Under the pieces are notes generated by a model. That model was given only the letters and a program-made list of their open reading frames with translations. It did not search any database and was not told the origin of the DNA. 64,000 bases of DNA from the NCBI GenBank assembly GCA_023333565.1, contig JAJKFH010002581.1, forward strand, positions 992,001 through 1,056,000, written 5' to 3'. The stretch is from Puffinus mauretanicus (lineage: Eukaryota > Chordata > Aves > Procellariiformes > Procellariidae). The position numbers and the translations under genes were made by a program. Of the stretch, positions 14,001 to 23,200 are shown piece after piece (position 1 is the stretch's first letter; each line of letters opens with the position of its first letter).

Positions 14001-17000
14001 TGACTTGCATTTTTTTTGTAGATGAGTATTTACAAGTCTCACCATGCTACTGAGTGGTGCCAGCCAATCCTGGAATTTTTCTTAAATTTTATTACCTTAT
14101 ATAAGCCACGTATGCCCTCTGTCTTGTATATCTTTATAAGAGCATCAAACATTCCTCTGTATTGCCGCTTTGATGGATCAACACCAGCGTTATACTGTAG
14201 CACCAGTCGTGTCTTCGTTACCCATATTGGGTTTGTAATACAGAGAGTCATGGCTCCTGAGAACAGATGGAAGTTAGACTGATCGTTATGCCAACTCCAA
14301 AGCTTGTCCCAGTTTGTTCAGTCCAGTGTAACACAGGCTTCTACAACGACAAAACTACTTATCCTACAAGAGTACTCATATTACTTAAAACAGGAGAAGT
14401 TTATGCCCACCATTGTTCCCTCTCTCTGCCTTCAAGGCTCACAATCAACTCCAACCTACTCCTGCTGGGGGTACTTCTGTAGAGCATATGGCTTTTTGCA
14501 TATTCCTAGTACATCCCCTTTTTTGCCTCACCTTTCCACAGTCAGTAGTGTAATCTGTAGTAGACAGGAAACATAAGTAATTTCTTAACATACTCCTGAT
14601 TATCTCAGCTATTTTTCGGGTATACAATTGTTCAAAATTTAATGGACACCTCAGTCATAAGAAATTTGCTTAATCATATTGACAGGTTAATAGAAGTAAC
14701 CTGTTATAGCTTTATAGGTTTTTGAAAATACAGTTGTAAAATAACCCATTACTATTTTTCACATCAAACAATATGCCTTATATTTCAACATTAAATGAAT
14801 GCTCCAACATCCTAATAAAAAGTCTTCTCAATTGCCTAAATTAAATGCAACACAGAAGCATGTACAAGAATACGTTAGAAACAACATATTAAAAGTCTTG
14901 CTGATAGGAGTTGTATTTTTACTTCAGATCTTTAGTTTCGAAGAAAACTTGGACCATACATAAATATTTTCAAAGACCAATGACCAATTCACTTATTCTA
15001 TTAACTTCAACAGGCCTTCTCTTTTCCAGATCTTATTGTTAAACATTTAACGAGTTAACAAGCTGATAGCAGCAGATTTATATAGTTATATTTTGGGACT
15101 CAACATAGTACTAAATATGAAAATGCTTTTACACAATGAAAACAAGGTCAAAAGGTATTTTGACAACTGCTATTTCTGAGCAAAACTGAAAAGACCACAG
15201 TGATCCACCTATTCATCTTAGACATCACTAATTCATTTACAGACAATAAATGATTGCATTTGGACTTGAACACTTACACTTGCCACCTGTAAGAAAAAGC
15301 AGCACTGACACACAAAGGCAGGGAGCAACATATGGAAAGGCTAGAAGCAAATATTAATCATCTTTGCATTTAAACTCACCAGCCTCTGCAGCTGACACTA
15401 GGTGTTCGGTTGCACTGAGACTTTCCAGCTTCCCTTCCTTTTTGTATGCTTTGATGGCATTGTAACTGGAAAATGTAAAATATATTTTGATAAAGGTGAA
15501 AACAAAGCTACATCACTAAAAAAAAAACCCAAAACAACAAAACACCTCACTCAAGATCATGGAAAACATTAGGTGGTACACAGCCTTTGAAAACAGATAT
15601 CTAAGCAAACTATCTTTGTTTAGTTGATTAATTGATCTCTGAGAAGTTAGCTCTTTAAAGTGAACTACGGTAATACATATTTAAATTGATAAAGTATTAC
15701 TGTCAGTATCAATGGGACTGCATCTTGAAACAGCTATTGGATCTCAGGAATTAACTTCTAAAAGAAACTGATTAGATAGCCTCCTTTTTATCGAGAGCAA
15801 CAGTGACAGTATCCATCTTCTAGCTCAGAAATACAGTGAGCTTTTCTTCTCTTGATCCAGTTTCCAGTCTTTGTGGACTGTCAACAGGAACTGAACCGTC
15901 AATAGGAACCTATAGCGAAGCTTGAGGACTGAGGTACAACAATAACAGAGTCTAGCCAACTGACAAGTGAGGTTTGCATAGGCATTCCAACAACTAAAGT
16001 GTTTCAATTAATAGGGATCAGCAGTAAATCAGGTCACAGTTACACAGCTAATAAAGTAGAAAAGATTGAGTATTAAAAAACAGGCTTTATAAGCAAAGCC
16101 CATCAACTCACAAAAACAATGAAAGAACTGACTGTCACTAAAATTACTAAAAATCAGTTAAACATTTAGCTTTAGTAGAACACTTTATCATGTTCTCTAA
16201 TTTTTAACACATCAGTTTAGGTACTTCTTTTTCGTGACGTTTTAAGCACAGTGTATTGGCACTTTTAGAGGATTCTTCATGAATGGTGTTACCATCTCTC
16301 AAGTTCCTTAGTATTTTCACAGCATCAAGGGAATGCACTGTATTTGACAAAGTAACAGTCTCTGGTTCAAATTGCTTAAATTCTAAAACAGCAAACCATA
16401 ATAAAGGGTAACAGACCTGGACTTACTGAAAGAATCACAAGTTTATAAGCCACTTAGCACATTTTTATACCCCCAAAGAAGATGCAGTGTATATCTGAAC
16501 ATTACACTGCACAGGATATGACACATTTTACAGTTCTACTTACAAGAAAAAGTAAAGTCCCCAGGAAGCCCCTGCTCCCAACATGTTTGGAGTTACGCCT
16601 TGATATAAGCCTCGTAGTCCTTCATGCTTCCAGACAGTGGTCATACAGTGGAGAATCCCATTGTATTTTGGCCTCAGCTCCAATCCATCACTTACTATGA
16701 AAGAAAGAAATTATACTGAAAAACATTTCAGGAAGCATGAAGTTCAGCTGTGTAAAAGCCACCACAGAAATGCACAGGCTCCAAAGCAAGCTGCAAATGA
16801 ACGTGAAACCTAACCAATCAGCTGTATTTTAAAGGTATTCTTTTAAAAGCATGAAAGAGTTGAGATTTACAGCTTCGTAAGTCTAAAGTTAAAGAACTTA
16901 AAAAAAAAAAAAAAAAGAAAAATAAACAAAAAAAGAGAAAAAAACCTTTTAAGCTGTGCAAGAAGAAAGTTCCCATCAACCTGACAAGGCTAAACAAATG

Positions 17001-19980
17001 CACTGCTGTGCATTTTTGGTGAGCAGTAGCTTTGAATTGAAGTTTTTTGTCTCTTCTTTTTAGCACCCCAGCAATTTCGCATCATATTTCAAGTGATACG
17101 TGTGGGGTCTTTGACAACACATTTCTATAAGGAGTTTAGACAAGCCCCGAATAACAACTCTTAAATTCAATCTTCCTCTTTAAAATGTTCTGTAAAGATC
17201 TGAATATTTTCAATGGGTCATGTCTTATGGATTCCAAAGTCAGTTTTTACCAGAACACTCAAAGGTTATTTCCATCAAAAATTCCTGTGTTCTCCTTCCA
17301 TTCTCATTGAACACCAAATACACACACTTCTCTCACCCAATAACCAAATAGCTGGTTGCCCAAATATTCAGAAAATATCACTGTCAAAAAGACAAAAACC
17401 ATGTAAGTTTTTGTTTGACAGATTTCATTTAGAACACAGACTTTCACACAACTTACAGTGGTAACTATTATTGCTCCTACCATAACAGCAAGCGAGTAAG
17501 TTGATTACTGATGACGTGTGATACAGTCCATGGTGAGATGACAAGAAGTAACAGACACAAGCTGGAACAGAAGGAATTCTGACAAGAACTTTTTCTGCAT
17601 CAGAATGGTCAAATACTGGAACAAGTTGCCTGAAGAGGCATCTTTGGAGCTACTCAAAACTCTAGCAGACAAGACTCTGAGCAATCTGATCTAAGGAGAC
17701 CTTATCTGAGTAGGGGGTAAACTCTTAATATAGACATAAGGCTAGATTGCTAGATTTTACTGAAAATTAATCTCAAAGTTTTGCAGTTAGCATAGTTTTT
17801 GTGTCCCCATTGAGATTAATCCTGGTAATCATGAATTTCAGAGGTTTTCTGTTCGGTGCCACATTTATTATTCATTCTCCTTTGAACTTTGTGTACAGTA
17901 TTGTACATTGTGACAGACTTCAGGACTAAAGATGAAATGCTTTTTCTGACAAGGTCTCAACATCTTGACAATCACTCAAAACTAGAACACAAATTAAATG
18001 CTTCTTTTCTCCCTCCTGAATGAGCACTGCTAGACCTTTCCCAAAGACCTTTCTGAAATTTTTTTACCATGCTGCCATTAGACTGGGTTTATAAACCCAT
18101 TAAACAACGTGGGAAATCAGAGATATGAATGTAAGTCTGCCTGTCAATGATGCTGCCAAGAATCTTCACAACACTGATTTCTGATATCAGCTCTTATCTC
18201 CTGGTTGAAGACAAAACACAGAAATCGTTATTTTCAACCCAAACAAGCATGTGAAAGTAAGTGACCTCCAGAGGTCACCTAATCCAATCCCCTGCTCAAA
18301 ACAGATCTCATTAGATCAGGTTACTCAGGGACATGTCCAATCGGTTGCTGAACATTTCCAAGGCTGAAGAGATTACAGCCTCTCTGGGTAACCTCTTCCA
18401 GTATCTGACCGCTCTCACAGTAAAAATCCTTTTTCCTAATAAATAACTGGAATTTTCCATGTTCCTGCTTGTGCCTGTTCCCTCTTGCCCTACAACTATT
18501 CACCTCCAAGAAACTGGCTTCACTTCTCAGTGTCCTCAAATCACATAGTCATAGACTGCCATAACATCTCCCCTCAGCCTTCTCTTCATGAGACCGAACT
18601 AATCCTGTTCCGTCAGCCTGTCCTCCTATGTCATGTGCTCCAGCCCCTTCACCAGTCTGGTGGTCTCCACTGGAATCACACCAGTATGTCAATGTCTTCC
18701 TTGTACCGGTGAGCCCCAAACTAGACGCAGTACTTCAGACGTAGTCTCACAAGTGCGAAATAGAGAGAAAGGAGCACTTCTGCTAGCTACGCTCTTCATA
18801 ATACAGCTCAGGATGTGCCCACACTAGGATATGCAAGAAAGTGTTTAAATCCAACTTTGCAAAAAGTCTGTTTGGAAATGTAATGCTTCAAATTTTGTAA
18901 AACTTCTCTGTGATAGCTCACTATTTTTTTGAGATCTTAAAACACCCATGTGTCCATTGAAGATAACAAACCAAAGATGCAGCAAAATGTTTCAACCGCT
19001 ATAAAAGAGAATACGATAAAAGGGCAACGTGTTTCTCATATCACACAGCAAAATCAATAGGGAGAAGCTGATGGGTTTCCCTGCGGAAAAACAAACAAGT
19101 TAGAGTTTTCTGCAAAACAATACCACTACTATTAACAACCAAGATTATTACAAAACTATTGTTATGCTTTGAGTGTTGAAAGTCTTTGGCATAGAGGTGA
19201 ACTTTGAACGTTGGCTTGAGACAATCCGCCTGTTAAAAACAGGCAAGCTTGCTGTGTCCTACGGCACTGGTGGTCATGAAAGAGAGCTCTCTAATCTGCC
19301 TGAAAACAGCCTGAGGCACACAGCACATTTTAGAGTCCCTAGAAACGACAGAAGATTAAGCTTTGGTATAGGGGGGGAAAGGAACCGGAGACCGTCCCTT
19401 TCGGCCAACAGCCTGTTTATTCCAAGCCGTGGGGCTACCCTGCCTACTGTCATGTAGCCGCACACGTGCGTGGGAAAAATGCGCAGGCTCATTTGGCTGT
19501 ACTCTCCCTCAAAAAAAGGCCGGTAGGTCGCTGGCTTGAAACGGCGAGCTCAGAGAGATGCGTACATTCTCAGCACAAAGCACGGTCTGCCTTCGTAGCC
19601 CTCAGCGGCAGGCGCTGCGGGGAGCCGGGCTCGGGGGCTTTCCCTGACGGCAGAACCCCCGCCTCAGCAGGCGCCCCGGCCCCACGGGGGCAGCCCCAAC
19701 CCCGGCCTCCGGGAGCCACGGCGGCTCCCGCCTGGAGCACCGCGGCCTTGCCGCGCAGGGCCCGCAACCTCCCCGGCGCAGGGTGGGGGGCGGCCGGTAC
19801 GGCCTCACCTGCGAAGCGGATCTTGACCAGGTCCAGCGGGTGGAGCACCAGGGTGGAGACGACGCCGCCGCTCAGCCCCGCCGCCAGGTTCTCCAGCTGC
19901 ACGTGGCGGAACAGGGACCGCACGGCCGGCGCCGCCGCCGCCGGCTCCCCCGCGGCGCACGCGGGCCCCTGGGTGCTCAT
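4952..19980 (-). CDS. SLC25A32: SLC25A32, mitochondrial folate/FAD carrier (complete, 7 exons)
   Basis: A mitochondrial carrier of the inner membrane that moves folates and/or FAD into the matrix. Coding exons on the - strand are 19809-19980, 16544-16694, 15380-15465, 14096-14256, 7460-7573, 6745-6890 and 4952-5087. They join to 966 bases (321 residues plus stop) with no frame break and GT/AG at every intron. The three carrier repeats each keep the P-x-[DEWQ]-x-x-[KR] signature: PLDLVK at residues 48-53, PIWVTK at 146-151 and PYQVVR at 250-255. The tryptophan in the second signature is a hallmark of the folate/FAD carrier branch. The start is ATG at 19978-19980 ([13 protein letters not shown]...), which fits the human N-terminus. 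The human protein is 315 residues; the extra residues are in the Ala-rich N-terminus. A longer GC-rich open frame runs upstream but is not conserved. It shares a promoter with DCAF13. Confidence 0.96.
6745..6890 (-). CDS. SLC25A32: SLC25A32 coding exon 6
   Basis: Follows CTTTTAG and ends at the donor GTAGGC. It begins [20 protein letters not shown] and carries the third signature [14 protein letters not shown], part of carrier repeat 3. Confidence 0.95.
7460..7573 (-). CDS. SLC25A32: SLC25A32 coding exon 5
   Basis: 38 codons between an acceptor ending TTTTTTAG and the donor GTACGA. It reads [20 protein letters not shown], then [11 protein letters not shown]. It encodes the end of carrier repeat 2. 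The 6.5-kb intron 4 before it holds a CR1 insertion. Confidence 0.95.
8095..8120. repeat. (TG)n/(TA)n microsatellite
   Basis: An interrupted TG run followed by TATATA, close to the 3' end of the CR1 copy in SLC25A32 intron 4. Confidence 0.8.
8177..8647 (-). mobile_element. CR1 LINE, 5'-truncated 3' end
   Basis: On the - strand this reads the last part of CR1 ORF2: a [19 protein letters not shown] motif, then [40 protein letters not shown] and [20 protein letters not shown]. The typical avian CR1 3' UTR follows (reverse complement of GGTTGGAAAAGACCC and GTCCAACC). It ends in the ATGATTCTATGATTCT tail at 8177. The frame is open for over 120 codons, so the insertion is fairly young. It is dead because of its 5' truncation. 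Confidence 0.95.
14096..14256 (-). CDS. SLC25A32: SLC25A32 coding exon 4
   Basis: Follows TTCTCAG and ends at the donor GTAATA on a codon boundary. It carries the second signature, [10 protein letters not shown], and the repeat 2 matrix-loop motif [12 protein letters not shown]. Confidence 0.95.
15380..15465 (-). CDS. SLC25A32: SLC25A32 coding exon 3
   Basis: Follows TTTTCCAG and ends at the donor GTGAGT. It reads (F)[20 protein letters not shown], then HLVSAAEA. It is the link from carrier repeat 1 into repeat 2. Confidence 0.95.
16544..16694 (-). CDS. SLC25A32: SLC25A32 coding exon 2
   Basis: Follows CATAG and ends at the donor GTAAGT. It reads [17 protein letters not shown], then [12 protein letters not shown] and SWGLYFF. 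This is the matrix loop and second helix of carrier repeat 1 and matches vertebrate SLC25A32 closely. It ends with two bases of a codon. Confidence 0.95.
16900..16916. repeat. poly(A) run in SLC25A32 intron 1
   Basis: 17 consecutive A on the + strand followed by an A-rich stretch to about 16945. No recognisable retroposon body is attached. Confidence 0.85.
17532..17705 (+). mobile_element. degenerate CR1 fragment
   Basis: It matches the CR1 pattern for the end of ORF2 and the start of the 3' UTR: GAGATGACAAGAAGTAACAG, GGTCAAATACTGGAACAAGT, TTGGAGCTACTCAAAACTC and GAGCAATCTGATCTAAGG. It has several small changes and no preserved frame. It lies in SLC25A32 intron 1, opposite in orientation to the next CR1 copy. 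Confidence 0.75.
18258..18830 (-). mobile_element. CR1 LINE fragment, older subfamily
   Basis: On the + strand it starts with CCAGAGGTCACCTAATCC, then CAGGTTACTCAGGGACATGT, CTCTGGGTAACCTCTTCCAG and CCTTCACCAGTCTGGTGG. It ends with AGCCCCAAACTAGACGCAGT and CAGGATGTGCCC. This is the reverse complement of a CR1 3' region and the end of ORF2. Its frame is broken and its tail lost. Confidence 0.88.
19809..19980 (-). CDS. SLC25A32: SLC25A32 coding exon 1
   Basis: Residues 1-57 plus one base, followed by the donor GTGAGG. It contains the Ala-rich N-terminus, the start of transmembrane helix 1 ([11 protein letters not shown]) and the first carrier signature PLDLVK. The start codon has G at -3 in its mRNA. 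Confidence 0.93.
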
Positions 19981-20172
19981 CACCAACGGCAGCGGCGCGC
20001 GGGCAGGGGCGGGGCGGCGCTCCCCCCCTCGCCTGCCGCGGGCTGACAACCGCTCCCGGCACCGCGGGAAGCAGCGTCGCGCGAGAGCAGCCAGCCCGGC
20101 GCATCCGGTCACGTGTGCGTGCGCGGGGGGAGGGCGGGAGCGCGTTTCCGTGCGGCGCGTGGGGAGGGCAGG
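19981..20172. promoter_or_regulatory. core bidirectional promoter and both 5' UTRs
   Basis: The entire space between the SLC25A32 start (ends 19980, - strand) and the DCAF13 start (20173, + strand). It holds the GC box GGGGCGGGG at 20006-20014, a second GGGCGGG at 20132-20138, an ETS-like ATCCGG at 20103-20108 and an E-box CACGTG at 20110-20115. The motifs are seen directly; use by Sp1, ETS or USF/MYC factors is inference. Confidence 0.75.
20110..20115. promoter_or_regulatory. E-box CACGTG
   Basis: Palindromic CACGTG directly after an ETS-like ATCCGG, 58 bases before the DCAF13 start codon. It is a USF/MYC-type site by sequence. Confidence 0.6.
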
Positions 20173-20242
20173 ATGCGGGTCAAGGTGCTGAGCCGCAACC
20201 CCGACGACTACGTCCGCGAAACGAAGCTGGACCTGCAGCGCG
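20173..20242 (+). CDS. DCAF13: DCAF13 coding exon 1
   Basis: Reads [20 protein letters not shown], then LQR plus one base, with donor GTAAGC. It matches the human N-terminus (MKVKMLSRNPDNY...). An in-frame upstream ATG at 20113 would add 20 non-conserved residues, so 20173 is preferred. Confidence 0.95.
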
Positions 20243-23200
20243 GTAAGCGGGGTGCCCGGAGCGGAGCGGGGCCCGGCCCGGCCCGGCCCGGCCCGGCTGC
20301 CGCCTGCCCGGGAGGGCCGAGGGCAGCGGCGGCGGAGGGAGGGAAGGCGCTCAGGCACTGCTGAGCTGCCGCCGGGGGAGGGTGCGGGCCAGCTGCCACC
20401 CGCGTAGCCCCTGGCGGGTTGTGATCTCCCCTCTCTGCCGCCGGGCTCGGCCGGTCGGTGGAGGAGGCGGTGACGGTCGCCGTGCGCATGCGCTTGGGCG
20501 GTTCGCCCCGCTCCTCGCGCGGCGCGGCCGCGACCTGTCGCGAGGCGCTGGCGGGGCCTCGGTGCGCCGGGCGGGCGTGCGGGCCTTCCCCGCCGGCAGG
20601 ACCCGCGGGTGTCTGCCCCGGCGGCGGTGTGCCTGCGGTAGCCCGATAGTCCGCGGAGGAAAACGCTCGCTGCCCTGCCACCGGGCCTGGCTGCCGGCAT
20701 CTGGGTGCTCGGGGTGCCAGAGCGTGCTCTGGAAACGCCGTTAGGGCTGGAGTGCGGAGTGGGGGTCAGTCACCGGCCTAGCACTCCGAGATTACTCCTA
20801 GTATTACCTAGGTTACTCTTAGCGGTCATTTGCACCTTACTACTGTTCCTTTCCTGGTACATCTCGTCCCGCTTCTTGCATATCCTTTACTAAAACTGGC
20901 AAAAATCATGTAGGTTTCACACATTTTTAGATGCAGCAGCTGTAGCCTGGTAGATGAGATGATGACTTTCCATGCTCTGTTCTGCTCGTCCTCCATAGAA
21001 CTGATCTTAACGCAGTCTGCAGTTTTACCTCTGTAACATGGTAGAAATTAGGTTTAGTTTCTACCTACTGTCAGAAATAAAGTTTGTAAAATGGCCACCC
21101 TTTGTCAGAAAGAGTAGGAATAAAACTCTGGGCATCTTGCATGCACTAGATCAAACTATTTTGAGCAGGACAATAGACCTGTATTATTTTAAATTGCATG
21201 TGCTTCATTATTTGATTGAATTAGAGGTAGGTGGCTATGTTGTGCAAAGTAGCATCATAACTAATGTTTTCTAGTTATTTAATTGTGGTTATATATGTAT
21301 AACATGGAAAAATATTATTGGAGTTACCCACTGGGATAGTAGCTGAATACATCTTAATTTTCTAAGTGGGATTTGTGTGTAAGCTTTTAAATCAAATTCT
21401 CTGTCATATTACAGAGTGATACCCAGCTCCCTTTCATCAGAGATTTTATCAAGTAGTCTTTGGAAACAGGCAGACTGAACTATGTATCAATTCTTAAGGA
21501 GTGATCTGTGGTCAGTTGCTCTGCTGACTTTTCAACCTTTTTGCATGAAACGGAATGAAAGAGACAAAAACCAGCACAATGTCAATATCCACTGTCTTTC
21601 AATTAATTGTAAGATATATCTATGCAGGCAGATGCAGAGAGACCCTTGCTTGAAGCTTCTTGGATGTAAACACCCCTGTCCGGGAAACCAGATAGCATTA
21701 GCAGAGGACCAAGCTAATGAAACTAATGAGTCTCATTTCTGAGCCAGGGCTGGCTTGCAGCTGACTAAGCATGAAGAGAACTAGGTTGCCTCTCTTTGTG
21801 CATGTCCATGTAGCCGTGTCCTTTCTGCGGATGTTAGAGTTTAGTGGTAGGAGGTTGGTATTGTGGGGTGTTTTTTTCTTTTGCTTTGTGGTTGTTGGGG
21901 TTTTTTTTAAGTTTTTTTTTTTTAATAATTGCAAGATATCTGCAACTTCCAGTTTGTTGTGTACATTCATATCTTCCCTTGAAAAGGTCATCAAATAATT
22001 TCAGAGTTATTTCAGACTTTATTAACTTTGACCTTGTTAAGTGAACATACTAATGATCCCACGGACCAATTTCAAAACAGGAGGAACAGCAAAAATCTTA
22101 GTGTTGCAGAAAATTCTCCCACGGCAGGAAAATCAAAGAGAAGAACTTTTGAATTCAGCTTACCTTGAACTACACTACATACTGTGGGTTTCTAATGTGT
22201 TACTCTTATTGCAGTTCCAAGAAACTATGACCCTGCATTGCATCCATTTGAGGTTCCACGAGAGTACACAAGAGCTCTGAATGCAACAAAGCTAGAACGT
22301 GTGTTTGCAAAACCCTTTCTTAGCTCACTTGATGGTCACAGAGATGGAGTTAATTGCATGGCCAAACACCCAAAGAGTTTGTCTACAGTGCTGTCTGGAG
22401 CTTGTGATGGAGAGGTAAGCTGCAGTTGCAAACCACAACAAACAAGGTACCTTTATTCCTTCTTTTCTTTTTTCTTTCTCTTCTGTGGTGTGTTGTGTTT
22501 TGTTTGGGTTTTTTTTGGTTTTGTTTGTTTGGTTTTTTTTTAAATGCCCCCTGCATACCTTTCTTTCATGTCTTTGTTCAGCACGATACCCTATCTTCTT
22601 TCAGAAGGTGCAGCTTACCCAGTTTGTGCAGTGTTTCTCAAACTGCAGGTTGTAATCTCCCAGCACACAAAGGCAGCAGCTTTCAGCTGTGAGCAGAGGG
22701 TGTGACGTTCAGTTCCTCAGGATGGAGCAGTGAATGTTAATATTTACAGTCCATAGTGATTGCTTTTTGCTGCCCCTGTGATCCCCCCTCCTCCCCTTGA
22801 AGAAGTTAAACTGCTGCAGATTAAGATTACATGAAGTCAGATGAGCTAGGGAGAAGGCACACAGCCAAAAATGTTTTTGGAATAATAATTTATCATATTG
22901 CCTGAAAAATGCTAACCCTGTATTTGTTTGATTATTTTACATAAATATTACAAATAGCAAGCAAGGGCACTTGAATTGGAGTCAGTTGCAGAAAAAAATT
23001 GCCTGTCTCTTCTGTCTTCTCTGCCCTCTCTCACCTTTACGTTGTTCATTTGATAGTACTTGTATATTTTAAAGCTGTCTTCTGGGTAGCTGGTTGCTTT
23101 CTGCTTTTTATAGAAGGTGCATATGTCACGCAGTAACGTAAGGGAGATTATTCCCCTCCTCTTTGAAAAAGGTTAAATTTATATGAAACGTTGGCCAGAT

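Larger units (their letters stand above)
7574..14095 (-). other. SLC25A32: SLC25A32 intron 4
   Basis: The longest intron of the gene, about 6.5 kb. It contains a TG/TA microsatellite and a CR1 copy (8177-8647). From 8.65 to 14.1 kb I see only AT-rich unique sequence. The open frames in it are short and resemble no protein I know. Confidence 0.8.
19590..20660. promoter_or_regulatory. CpG island over a bidirectional SLC25A32/DCAF13 promoter
   Basis: Base composition changes abruptly from AT-rich to very GC- and CpG-rich at about 19.6 kb and back at about 20.66 kb. The island covers SLC25A32 exon 1, the 192-bp gap between start codons, DCAF13 exon 1 and the first part of DCAF13 intron 1. Boundaries are by eye. 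Long open frames on both strands here (up to 376 codons) are a by-product of few stop codons in GC-rich DNA. No TATA box is evident near either gene, which fits a CpG-island housekeeping promoter. Confidence 0.88.

Noticed and set aside
18485..18827. Overlapping + strand frames of 64-75 codons
   Set aside because: They are antisense to an old CR1 fragment and share no host protein motif.
19570..20700. 376-codon - strand frame across the CpG island, and a 241-codon + strand frame at 19466-20191
   Set aside because: Both arise from the lack of stop codons in GC-rich DNA. Only the SLC25A32 exon 1 part (19809-19980) is conserved, and it ends at a clear donor site.
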